NCBI RefSeq assembly: GCF_015207005.2
Contig: NZ_JADEXS020000001.1
Location: 2,232,001 to 2,296,000, forward strand
Length of the DNA: 64,000 nucleotides
Direction: 5' to 3'
Source of the DNA: Desmonostoc muscorum LEGE 12446
GTDB taxonomy: Bacteria; Cyanobacteriota; Cyanobacteriia; Cyanobacteriales; Nostocaceae
The position numbers and the translations under genes are program-made. Under the pieces are notes generated by a model. The model worked only from the letters and a program-made list of their open reading frames with translations, had not been told where the DNA came from and did not search any database. Position 1 is the stretch's first letter; each line of letters starts with the position of its first letter. This document shows, in pieces, positions 52,777-61,340 of this stretch.

Positions 52777-54600
52777 ATGACAAAAGGAACAGAAACTCGT
52801 GTTAAGCCGAAAGCAGTGACTCAGCCAAGAATTGTCTATCTCTCTCATCAGTTAGACGCTTGGCAAAGTCTGGCAAATACTAAATGGAATCAGCACAGTT
52901 TCAGTTTCAAGTGTGGCTTGTTAATTCTGCCCGTCCTCTGGATTCTAAGTGCCAACGGACTTAGAGCTACAGCCGATATTTCGACATCAAATAGTAGTTA
53001 CCCAGAGTTACAAATCGTACAGGAAACAGAACCTTCGCCGGGAACTGAACCTAATCAACCACAACCAAACCCCGAATCATCGCCACCAGAACGCATTCGA
53101 GTCCGCAAAATCCAGGTTACGGATAGCACAGTTTTTAGTGAAAATGACTTGAATGCAGTTGTCAAGCCGTTTGAAGAACGAGACTTGACTTTAGAAGAAA
53201 TCAGACAAGCAGCAGACGCCGTTACCCAGCTTTACCTAAATAAAGGGTATCTCAATTCCAGAGCGATTCCAGAGACTCAGCAACCTAGTAGTGCGGATGG
53301 TGTTGTGGTGATTCGGGTGATTGAGGGGCGTTTAGCAGAGATAGACATCCAAGGAACGCGGCGATTAAACCCATCTTATATTCGCAGTCGTATCGAATTA
53401 GGTGCTGGTATTCCTCTGAATATTGGTAAGTTGGAAGACCAACTAAAGCTATTGCGACTCGATCCCCTGTTTACAAATGTGGAAGCGCGTCTGCGTCCCA
53501 CGGGTAAAGTTGGTCAAAGCGTTCTGGTTGTGAGAGTTGAAGAGGCAAATCCTTTAACTGGTAGCTTGGGTGTAGATAATTATTCGCCTCCCAGTATTGG
53601 TGCAGAAAGATTGGGTGTTGAACTGCGTCATCGAAATTTAACTGGGATGGGGGATGAGTTAGCAGGTTCTTATTTTCACTCGTTCACTGGTGGTTCCGAT
53701 ATCTTTGATTTTAGGTATCAGGTTCCTGTCAATGCTATGGATGGCAAGGTGCAAATTAGAGCTGCATTTAATCGTAACAGAATCACTGAAGCACCCTTCG
53801 ATGCCTTTGGCATTCGGGCAAACCAGGATCTTTATGAAATCAATTACCGCCAACCATTGATGCGATCGCCAAGAGAAGAATTTGCCTTATCTTTAGGATT
53901 TACCTATCAAGATGGTCAAACTTTTCTCTTCGATAACCTTGCAACCCCCTTTGGTGTCGGTCCCGATGCCAATGGAGTTAGCCGTACCAGCGTAATTAAG
54001 TTTGGTCAAGATTATATCAGACGTGAACCCCAAGGTGCTTGGTTCTTGCGATCGCAATTTAGTTTTGGCATTGACATCTTAGACGCCACGATCAACAATG
54101 ACCCCATACCCGACGGTCGCTTTTTCAGTTGGCTAGGTCAAATACAGCGCGTACAGCGACTCAGCAACGATCAATTATTGATTGTCCAAGCAGAGTTGCA
54201 GCTAACACCAGATAGCCTCTTACCTTCCCAGCAATTCGTCATTGGCGGCGGACAATCAGTCAGAGGATATCGCCAGAATGTCCGCTCAGGTGACAATGGA
54301 TTTCGTGTGGCGATCGAAGATAGAATCACAATGCAGCGTAATGAGTCTGGATTATCGACGATTCAAGTAGCACCATTTGTTGACATGGGATCTGTGTGGA
54401 ATAAGTCTAATAATCCGAATTCCCTACCCGATCAAACTTTTCTCATCGGTGCAGGCTTAGGATTATTGTGGAATGAAGCCTTTGGTATTGATAATTTAAA
54501 TTTACGACTTGATTATGGATTTCCATTTATCGATTTGAGCGATCGCGGTAATAACGCTCAAGATGATGGCTTTTATTTTAGCCTACGGTATCAACCCTAA
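52777..54600 (+). CDS. ShlB/FhaC-type two-partner secretion transporter (TpsB)
   Basis: A 607-residue outer-membrane protein. A long N-terminus ends in a hydrophobic export helix (~47-65, LLILPVLWILSANGL). A Pro/Glu-rich linker is followed by POTRA domains (RIRVRKIQVTDSTVFSENDLNAVV...; VVIRVIEGRLAEIDIQGTRRLNPSYIRSRI). A 16-strand-type beta barrel contains the FhaC motif GGGQSVRGYR (~488) and ends FYFSLRYQP. It should translocate the TPS-domain protein encoded divergently at 47250-52454. The signal helix is unusually far from the start, so a later start is possible. Confidence 0.93.
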   Translation: MTKGTETRVKPKAVTQPRIVYLSHQLDAWQSLANTKWNQHSFSFKCGLLILPVLWILSANGLRATADISTSNSSYPELQIVQETEPSPGTEPNQPQPNPESSPPERIRVRKIQVTDSTVFSENDLNAVVKPFEERDLTLEEIRQAADAVTQLYLNKGYLNSRAIPETQQPSSADGVVVIRVIEGRLAEIDIQGTRRLNPSYIRSRIELGAGIPLNIGKLEDQLKLLRLDPLFTNVEARLRPTGKVGQSVLVVRVEEANPLTGSLGVDNYSPPSIGAERLGVELRHRNLTGMGDELAGSYFHSFTGGSDIFDFRYQVPVNAMDGKVQIRAAFNRNRITEAPFDAFGIRANQDLYEINYRQPLMRSPREEFALSLGFTYQDGQTFLFDNLATPFGVGPDANGVSRTSVIKFGQDYIRREPQGAWFLRSQFSFGIDILDATINNDPIPDGRFFSWLGQIQRVQRLSNDQLLIVQAELQLTPDSLLPSQQFVIGGGQSVRGYRQNVRSGDNGFRVAIEDRITMQRNESGLSTIQVAPFVDMGSVWNKSNNPNSLPDQTFLIGAGLGLLWNEAFGIDNLNLRLDYGFPFIDLSDRGNNAQDDGFYFSLRYQP

Positions 54601-55495
54601 TGGAAAGTGGGGAGTGAAATGAGGGGAATGAAGGAGACAGCGTAGGTAAAGCCCGCCGAACCCGAGTGCGTCTCGCTCCAGAAGGCATCGCTCCAAAAAC
54701 CAAAAGTCCTTTGTCATCGCTTATTTCTCCCCCTGCACCCCCTGCCTCCCCTGCCTCCCCCCCCCCCTGCCCCCCCCCCCCCCTGCCCCCCTGCCCATCT
54801 ATCCCCACTCCCCCTTGATGTTCGCACTTAAAACCTCGATTCTGCCAATCTGGCATATCTACTTGACTAAGTTTGATGATATTTGAGCATTGTGGTTCAA
54901 TAATTTGACTTAAAATCGCCCAAAATAAGCTGCGGGTTAAATCTAGTCCAGTTTTGAGCCAAGATTCATGATTACCAGGAACACCCAACTCTCGAACGAT
55001 TTCTGGCTCTACCCAAATACCATGAGCGCCCAAAAGAATCTGCGCCATCCATTTAGCCCTTGGTAAATGAGTCGGAGACGTAATAAGTTTTACCTTATGT
55101 ACACCCCATTTACGCAGCAGAGGAATACTATAATAAAAATTTTCAAAGGTAGAATTTGCACACTTTTCTAACCAAACGTTTTCTAGGCTTGCGGATTCCC
55201 GCTGAAAAATTAACCATATACAAGGATCTGGTGAACCATGAGAAATTAAAATTGGGATTTGCGGGTATTGTTTTGCTTGCTGGACAATATATGTTTCTCG
55301 ACGAATACTCCCACCAAGCACAAAGAAGGCATCCACTGGCTGCAAAGAAGCAAAAACTAAGGTTATAGTGGTAAAAATCAACCAAGCACCCAAAACAAAG
55401 CACAATCCAAGAGTTAGTTTTTGTAACAATTGCCACCGATTAACCAAACTTTTTTTAATGGAAATTAATGATTTGATAATAAATTTATGTTTCAT
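54578..55495 (-). CDS. YdcF/DUF218 family protein with a repeat-derived C-terminal tail
   Basis: About 305 residues. A membrane helix at ~25-50 (LTLGLCFVLGAWLIFTTITLVF) is followed by the DUF218 domain (VDAFFVLGGSIRRETYIVQQAKQYPQIPILISHG, STFENFYYSIPLLRKWGVHKVKLITSPTHLPRAKWMAQILL). From about residue 225 the protein continues into a Gly-rich, low-complexity tail (GGRGGGGQGGGEAG...). This is encoded by poly-C/G repeats (54724-54798) and dispersed repeats up to the stop, overlapping the end of the convergent tpsB gene by 23 bases. The natural stop may have been lost, or a homopolymer length error may extend the frame. Confidence 0.72.
   Translation of the reverse strand: MKHKFIIKSLISIKKSLVNRWQLLQKLTLGLCFVLGAWLIFTTITLVFASLQPVDAFFVLGGSIRRETYIVQQAKQYPQIPILISHGSPDPCIWLIFQRESASLENVWLEKCANSTFENFYYSIPLLRKWGVHKVKLITSPTHLPRAKWMAQILLGAHGIWVEPEIVRELGVPGNHESWLKTGLDLTRSLFWAILSQIIEPQCSNIIKLSQVDMPDWQNRGFKCEHQGGVGIDGQGGRGGGGQGGGEAGEAGGAGGEISDDKGLLVFGAMPSGARRTRVRRALPTLSPSFPSFHSPLSIRVDTVG
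54724..54798. repeat. C-homopolymer and CCCCTGC repeat region
   Basis: CTGCCTCCCC-type units followed by runs of 10 and 14 C. Length is uncertain in sequencing and hypervariable in cells, and it lies inside the 3' part of the DUF218 frame. Confidence 0.8.
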
Positions 55496-55806
55496 GACTG
55501 ATATCAAAAAAGCCGATTTGATGACTGTCCAAGATCACTGCAATTAAGCGATCGAAGTGCTATCTTATAAAAGTAATCTAAGGTACAAAGATGACGGCGA
55601 TCGAAGTGTCACATCGTCAGTATAGCCTTCCGGAGAAGGCAAACAAACTCAGAAATGGTTATTAATAACTAATGCAGTATTTTCGGCATTATCACAATGC
55701 CAAAGGATCGAGAAAGCATAGCTGAGTTTGGGGTATAAAAACTTAAAAATTTTTAGAAAGCCTGATTGCTAAACTGTCAACAACACAATTATTCCAGCTA
55801 ATATAC
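55496..55806. other. Divergent intergenic region DUF218/ctpB
   Basis: Contains a duplicated GCGATCGAAGTG (55549 and 55600) and a short GGCATTatcacAATGCC inverted repeat near 55684. No gene seen. A promoter for the protease is probable in 55690-55790 but not clear. Confidence 0.4.
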
Positions 55807-57150
55807 ATGAACCAATCTGCGAAAAGTTACTCGCCGCTCCAAGTAGCCTTGATTGGTGGAGCGATCGCTACGACTGCTACCATGTCTGTGTTCGGTTCTG
55901 CTTGGACTCGCGGTGTACGTGCAGCCCTAAGTCTACAAGACAGCCCAAAAGCGATAGTTGACCAAGTTTGGCAACTGGTGAATCACGAATATGTTGATGG
56001 CAAATTTAATCAACAAAACTGGCAAGCAACTAGGCAAAGCTTGTTGAGCAAAGACTATTCCACTCGTGAAGAAGCTTATGCTGCTATCCGCGAAGCTTTA
56101 CAAACCTTGGGAGATCCTTACACTCGGTTCATGGACCCCAAACAGTTTGAAGCCCTGACTAGCCAAACCTCTGGAGAAGTCTCTGGTATCGGCGTCCGCA
56201 TGGAAGTCAACGAAAAAACTCAACGCCTGACTGTTGTCGAAGCCATCGAGAATTCTCCGGCGCTGAAAGCTGGAATCAAAGCAGGCGATGAAATTGTGGC
56301 CATTGACGGCAAACCCACTCTCAAAATGAAAGTGGATGACGCCTCCAAACTAATTCGCGGCAAAGCCGGTACTCCCATCAGCCTACGGCTCAGACGTGCG
56401 GGGCAAAATGCCTTTGAACTGAAGCTAACGAGAGCAAATATTGAAGTACCAACAGTACGTTACACCCTCAGGCAAGAAGGAAATCGCCGCGTTGGCTACA
56501 TCCGTTTGCGGGAATTTAGCGCCCACGCCGCAGAGCAAATGCAACGAGCCATCCGCGATTTGAACAGTAAGAAAGTTGATTCTTATGTGTTAGATTTGCG
56601 GGGAAATCCCGGGGGTTTGTTACAAGCCAGCATTGAAATTGCTCGGATGTGGTATAATGACGGCGGTATTGTTAAGACTGTAGACCGTGTAGGAAGCACT
56701 GAAGAAACTAAAGCCAATCGCACTGCCTTAACAAATCGTCCCTTGGCAGTATTGGTAGATGGTAATTCAGCTAGTGCTAGCGAAATCCTCACAGGCGCAC
56801 TCAAGGATAATAAGCGAGCGGTAGTTGTTGGCGGTCAAACCTTTGGCAAAGCCTTAGTACAATCAGTCCATGAACTAGCGGATGGTTCCGGCCTAGCAGT
56901 CACCATTGCTCACTACTACACCCCTGCGGGAACCGATATCAACCATAAAGGGATTACGCCAGATATCAAGCTAGACTTGACAGAGGCACAAGAGCGTCAG
57001 TTGGCTTCTAATCCAGATTTAATCGGAACTAAGAGCGATCCCCAATATGCCAGAGCGATCGCTATTCTATCAGGTAACAACTTCGCCCAACCGCCAATCA
57101 ATCAAACTAATCAACCCATGAGCGTCCGCGCTGGCGATTTGAAATTTTAG
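55807..57150 (+). CDS. ctpB: C-terminal processing peptidase (S41, CtpA/B type)
   Basis: A 447-residue serine protease with an N-terminal signal or anchor helix (VALIGGAIATTATMSVFGSAW). The N-terminal Ctp region has LGDPYTRFM. The PDZ domain (~105-190) includes SGIGVRME and SPALKAGIKAGDEIVAIDG. The catalytic domain has GNSASASEILTGALKDN (nucleophile Ser) and TFGKALVQ (general-base Lys). It cleaves C-terminal tails of lumenal or periplasmic proteins. The assignment to CtpB rather than CtpA (D1 processing) is by recollection of Nostoc CtpB and is tentative. Confidence 0.88.
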   Translation: MNQSAKSYSPLQVALIGGAIATTATMSVFGSAWTRGVRAALSLQDSPKAIVDQVWQLVNHEYVDGKFNQQNWQATRQSLLSKDYSTREEAYAAIREALQTLGDPYTRFMDPKQFEALTSQTSGEVSGIGVRMEVNEKTQRLTVVEAIENSPALKAGIKAGDEIVAIDGKPTLKMKVDDASKLIRGKAGTPISLRLRRAGQNAFELKLTRANIEVPTVRYTLRQEGNRRVGYIRLREFSAHAAEQMQRAIRDLNSKKVDSYVLDLRGNPGGLLQASIEIARMWYNDGGIVKTVDRVGSTEETKANRTALTNRPLAVLVDGNSASASEILTGALKDNKRAVVVGGQTFGKALVQSVHELADGSGLAVTIAHYYTPAGTDINHKGITPDIKLDLTEAQERQLASNPDLIGTKSDPQYARAIAILSGNNFAQPPINQTNQPMSVRAGDLKF

Positions 57151-57603
57151 GATGAACAGAACTCAGAATTCTGAATTCTGAATTCTGAATTCAGCAATAT
57201 TTGAGAGTCTTAATTAATGAAAGAATAAAAGCGTTTAATTATAGCGTTTCCTGGCCTGAAAAGGTACACCTGTAGGGGCACAGCAATGCCGTGCCCCTAC
57301 ACCTGGCGATATCATACTGTACCCCATCTGAATGGGAACCGCTATATGACGCCTTGGCAAAGCTTCTCTAGCTTTGCTTGTTGAATTCTGGCTCCTGATA
57401 TCATGTCTGGCTAATTAGTTATGATTCCCGAATCTATGCACAAACCCAAAAACCCTGCCCCTCTGCCCCTCTGCTGCCTTAATGATAAGTCTTTAACCAG
57501 ACATGATATGACTCCTGAATTCTGACTCCTGACTCCTGACTCCTGAATTCCGATTTGGATTGGGAATACTATTTAGTAGTTCCATCACCAAAATCTCAAA
57601 TTT
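57151..57603. other. Intergenic region with STRR arrays and a MITE-like palindrome
   Basis: GAATTCT heptamers repeat four times at 57165-57194, and TGACTCC heptamers repeat at 57509-57550. Between them is the palindromic element at 57239-57346. The copy near 57455-57480 of CCCTCTGCCCCTCTGC resembles the GT2/TpsA junction repeat. Confidence 0.7.
57239..57346. repeat. MITE-like element with nested inverted repeats
   Basis: Outer ends TATAGCGTTTCC (57239-) and GGGAACCGCTATA (-57346) are inverted with one mismatch. A second pair is GGTACA/TGTACC, and the centre is a perfect 11-bp hairpin TGTAGGGGCAC (57271-57281) / GTGCCCCTACA (57291-57301). No coding capacity. Confidence 0.65.
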
Positions 57604-58572
57604 ATGAATTATCAGCCAGTTGATGCAACCACCGCCACCAGCTTTTTGCCAATGGTATCGGTGGTTGTTCCTATTTATAACGGCGAGGCAGATTTACCAG
57701 ATTTGCTCAATTGTCTGTTATCTCAAACTTACCCAAAAGATCGGGTAGAGTACTTATTGGTGGACAATAACAGTAGCGATCGCACTCTCAATTTTCTCAA
57801 AACAACTGCCGAAAATTGCCCAATTACAATTCGCCCCTTGAGCGAAAATCAAATTCAAAGCTCCTACGCTGCTCGTAACACTGGAATTCGTGCGGCTGTA
57901 AGCGAAATTATAGTTTTTACTGATGCAGATTGTCGTCCCCAACCCCAATGGCTAAATGCATTAATTCAGCCTTTTGTCAACTTGGAAGTGGTAATTGTTG
58001 CCGGGGAAATTTTGGCACTACCAGGCAAAACTTTGTTAGAACAACACGCAGACCGTGAAGAAACTCTGTCGCAAAAACACACCCTTGGCCATTCCTTTCG
58101 TCCCTATGGACAAACCGCTAACTTGGCAATTCGCCGTATCGCCTTAGAAAAAGCGGGTTTATTTCGTCCCCATCTTACCACTGGTGGCGATGCAGACATT
58201 TGCTGGCGGATTTTGGCCGAAAACATTGGGCGTTTGGAATTTGCCCCCAATGCCATCGTCCAGCACCGCCACCGCACGACACTTTTGGAACTGCAAAGTC
58301 AGTGGCGGCGTTATGGGCGTTCCAATCGCTATTTACACGAACTGCATGGTGTAGATTTAATGCGAGATATTACACTTGGTGAATGCGGATATCGTTTAGC
58401 GCGTTGGTTATTGAAAGAACTACCAAAAGATATTAGGAAGGCGATCGCGGGTCAAGCTACTCTGGTAGATTTATTAAATACTCCCATTGGTCTGTTTACA
58501 GCCAGGGCGCGTGCCGTTGGACAAACACAGGCCAAACTACCAGAAAATGCCAAGATCATTGCTCGACTGTAA
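57604..58572 (+). CDS. Glycosyltransferase family 2 protein
   Basis: A 322-residue GT-A enzyme: VSVVVPIYNGEADLPDLLNCLLSQTYP at the N-terminus, LLVDNNSSDRTLNFL (nucleotide-binding Asp), AARNTGI, FTDADCRPQPQW (DxD) and GGDADICWRIL (acceptor-side motif). No membrane helix is seen, so it is soluble or peripheral. It probably adds a sugar to a lipid or polysaccharide. It has no neighbours of an obvious polysaccharide cluster. Confidence 0.9.
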   Translation: MNYQPVDATTATSFLPMVSVVVPIYNGEADLPDLLNCLLSQTYPKDRVEYLLVDNNSSDRTLNFLKTTAENCPITIRPLSENQIQSSYAARNTGIRAAVSEIIVFTDADCRPQPQWLNALIQPFVNLEVVIVAGEILALPGKTLLEQHADREETLSQKHTLGHSFRPYGQTANLAIRRIALEKAGLFRPHLTTGGDADICWRILAENIGRLEFAPNAIVQHRHRTTLLELQSQWRRYGRSNRYLHELHGVDLMRDITLGECGYRLARWLLKELPKDIRKAIAGQATLVDLLNTPIGLFTARARAVGQTQAKLPENAKIIARL

Positions 58573-58871
58573 CAATAGTAGAAAGCTTTCCATACTAATA
58601 GGCAGCCAAGGCTCTGGTCAGTATTTGACAAAAGTTTTTGATTTAGTAAATGTATCTTAAGAGGTATTTTAAAAAATAAGTAAAGCGAATTATAGTATTG
58701 CTGACTAATATTCAACTATCAACAAAGCAAGTTCTGTTCTATTTATTTAGAATCTGTCTGCTCTTGCAACTATCCGCTGCTTCCCTGCTCAACAGGGTCT
58801 CAAGCTTAAGGAAGGCATAGAATCTGCTTATCCTTTACAGCTACCCTTCATAATTTTCCGAATTGAGCCGC
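58573..58871. other. Intergenic, nothing specific seen
   Basis: AT-rich stretch between two plus-strand genes. No repeat array, hairpin or ORF of note was recognised. Confidence 0.4.
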
Positions 58872-60857
58872 ATGAACGTAGACGGGTTTGGCCAACACAT
58901 AGAAAAATTGCGCTCACAAGTACAGGAACTACTGCAACGCAGTGCAACTAAGCCCAACTTAGAGCAAGAAATAATAATAGAAGCTTTTGAGGAACTTCAC
59001 ACCACAGTGGAAGATCTATTGACAGTTTTCCAGGAGTTAGAGCTAACACGAGCGGCACTAGACAAAGAGCGCCAGCGTTACCAAGATTTGTTTGAATTTG
59101 CTCCAGACGCTTACTTGGTAACTAACACCGCAGGGACAATCCAAGAAGCTAACAATGCAGCAGCAACCTTACTTTATGTCCCCCAAAATTATCTGGTAGG
59201 TAAACCATTAATTCTCTTTATTGCTCAAGAAGACCGCCAGTTCTTTCGTTCTCAAATGAACAATTTGCAGCAGTCACTCAACTGGGAAATTAATCTAGAG
59301 CCACGGCGAGGAAAGCCATTCCCTGCCAGTATTACAGTATCTGCGGTGTACGACGAAAAAGGGAAGCAAGTCGGCTGGCGTTGGCTGCTGTGCAACATCA
59401 CTGAGCGCAAACAAACTCAAGAAATGTTGCACCGAGCTTATGATGAGTTAGAAATACGGGTAGCAGAACGGACAGCAGAATTGGTAAAAGCAAATCAGAA
59501 ATTGCTGACTGAAATTACAGAGCGCAAACGAGCCGAGTCACAACTGTTGCACCTTGCATTTCACGATGCACTCACCGGTCTGCCAAACCGTGCTGCATTT
59601 ATTAACCGCTTAAGACATGCGATTAATTATTCCAAAAGGCATTCAAATTATGTATTTGCCGTACTGTTTATCGACCTAGATCGATTTAAGGCGATCAATG
59701 ACAGTTTTGGACACCTCAAAGGAGACCAATTTCTACTTGCCATTGCAAGTAGGCTAGAAGTATGTGTACGCTCCATAGATACAGCAGCACGGCTTGGAGG
59801 AGACGAATTTACAATCCTGCTAGAGGGAATTCAAGATGTGTCAGACGCCATCAAAGTCGCTGAGCGGGTTGAACATGAACTGAGGTTACCCTTTGAGCTT
59901 GACGGACAAGAAATTTTCACAACAGCAAGTATTGGCATCGCCTTGAGTTCAACAGTAGATTATCAACAGCCAGAAGACGTGTTGAGAGATGCTGATACGG
60001 CAATGTACCGAGCTAAGATGCTGGGTAGAGCGCGTTATGAACTATTCAACTCAAATATGTATGCCAATGCCCTGGCGAAATTGCAGTTGGAGACCGATTT
60101 GCGCCGAGCAATTGAGCGCCTTGAGTTGCAGGTTTATTACCAGCCGATTGTTTCCCTGACTAGTGGCTCCATTTTAGGTTTTGAAGCTTTGTTGCGCTGG
60201 GAACATCCAGAGCGTGGTCTGCTGAATCCAGCAGATTTTATTCCCCTAGCAGAGGAAACTGGACTAATTTTCTCCATTGGCAAGTGGGTGTTACATGAAG
60301 CCTGTAGCCAAATGCAAACTTGGCGGGCGTCCTATCCTGACAACTTGCTCCAGAAAATCAGTGTCAATATCTCCCTCAAGCAATTTTCCCAGCCGGATTT
60401 AATTGAGCAGATTAGGGAAATCTTGCAATCAACTGGTTTGAATGCTGACATATTAGTGCTGGATATTACTGAGAATGTAATTTTAGAAAATGGCGATCGC
60501 GTAACTGCTGCACTCTCACAACTTCGAGAGATGGGCATTCAGTTATCAATTGATGACTTTGGTACAGGCTACTCTTCATTAGGTCGTCTTTATAACTTTC
60601 CCATTAGTCTGTTGAAAATAGACCGTTCTTTTATCAGTTCAATCAGCACTAATAGTAGAAATTTAGAAATTATTGAGATACTTGTGACATTAGCACACAA
60701 GCTGGGTGTGGATGTGCTTGCCGAAGGAATAGAGACTAAAGAGCAACTAGCACTTTTGAGAAAGTTGAACTGTGAATATGGCCAAGGCCATTTTTTCTCC
60801 GTTCCATTAAATAGTTTAAAAGCAGAGGCATTAATTATGGCAAATCCTCAGTGGTAA
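58872..60857 (+). CDS. PAS-GGDEF-EAL c-di-GMP signalling protein
   Basis: About 661 residues, no membrane helix. An N-terminal coiled coil (~1-70) leads to a PAS domain (~75-190, LFEFAPDAYLVTNTAGTIQEANNAAATLL...GWRWLLCNITERKQ) and a second coiled coil (LEIRVAERTAELVKANQKLL). The GGDEF domain has an intact RLGGDEFTILLEGI. The EAL domain is intact ([46 protein letters not shown]). Both synthesis and degradation of c-di-GMP are possible, with PAS sensing. The stop codon TAA is the first three bases of the inverted repeat of the element at 60855-61179. ATG at 58872 is preferred to a TTG at 58863. Confidence 0.9.
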   Translation: MNVDGFGQHIEKLRSQVQELLQRSATKPNLEQEIIIEAFEELHTTVEDLLTVFQELELTRAALDKERQRYQDLFEFAPDAYLVTNTAGTIQEANNAAATLLYVPQNYLVGKPLILFIAQEDRQFFRSQMNNLQQSLNWEINLEPRRGKPFPASITVSAVYDEKGKQVGWRWLLCNITERKQTQEMLHRAYDELEIRVAERTAELVKANQKLLTEITERKRAESQLLHLAFHDALTGLPNRAAFINRLRHAINYSKRHSNYVFAVLFIDLDRFKAINDSFGHLKGDQFLLAIASRLEVCVRSIDTAARLGGDEFTILLEGIQDVSDAIKVAERVEHELRLPFELDGQEIFTTASIGIALSSTVDYQQPEDVLRDADTAMYRAKMLGRARYELFNSNMYANALAKLQLETDLRRAIERLELQVYYQPIVSLTSGSILGFEALLRWEHPERGLLNPADFIPLAEETGLIFSIGKWVLHEACSQMQTWRASYPDNLLQKISVNISLKQFSQPDLIEQIREILQSTGLNADILVLDITENVILENGDRVTAALSQLREMGIQLSIDDFGTGYSSLGRLYNFPISLLKIDRSFISSISTNSRNLEIIEILVTLAHKLGVDVLAEGIETKEQLALLRKLNCEYGQGHFFSVPLNSLKAEALIMANPQW

Positions 60858-61179
60858 GAGCTGATTCGTAAACAAAAGCTTAAGCCGCCATTCGCTTTAC
60901 CATTAGACGAATCAATGAGCCATAAATCATTGCTTCACTTAGCTCGGTCTACAACTCATAATCCTTACTCAAACGCCGAAATCGATTGAGCAAGTCTTAT
61001 GTCCGTTCCACAATCCACATTCAGCATTGCTTAAATCACTTGGGTAAGGTTTGCGCTCTTGGTTCTCAATCGCGGGTAGACGGCTCATCGACAACAACAT
61101 AACTACACTCGATTTAGCCTATAACCTGAGTCAACCCAGATTTAGTTCTCTTTAGATTTTCTTTACGAATCAGCTCTTA
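60855..61179 (-). mobile_element. Internally deleted IS5-like element with perfect 18-bp terminal repeats
   Basis: TAAGAGCTGATTCGTAAA at 60855-60872 is repeated exactly inverted at 61162-61179. Read on the minus strand, the interior holds an N-terminal transposase piece (RKPYPSDLSNAE). This joins directly to a frameshifted C-terminal piece (WIVERT, then LNRFRRLSKDYEL, SEAMIYGSLIRLMVKR) as in IS5-family DDE transposases. The catalytic middle is missing, so the element is non-autonomous. If TA is the target, TA flanks are present at both ends. Confidence 0.78.
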
Positions 61180-61340
61180 GGTAAAGCGAAAGATGCCATT
61201 TTTGACCTGATGGACGCAGTACTAACAAGTCCACAGGTCAACTCATCCTGTAATTATTACTTTAGCCACCCCTCCGTTAACTTGACAATATCGCCTACAG
61301 CAATGGGAGAGCGCACTGTTAGCTAACTACAAGAAACTTT
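61180..61340 (+). pseudogene. Possible remnant of a second transposase N-terminus
   Basis: Immediately to the right of the element an open frame reads GKAKDAIFDLMDAVLTSP and then degenerates. This resembles the start of a cyanobacterial IS4/IS701-like transposase (GKAKDAIFELMDAVL). Only ~20 residues are convincing. Confidence 0.35.
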
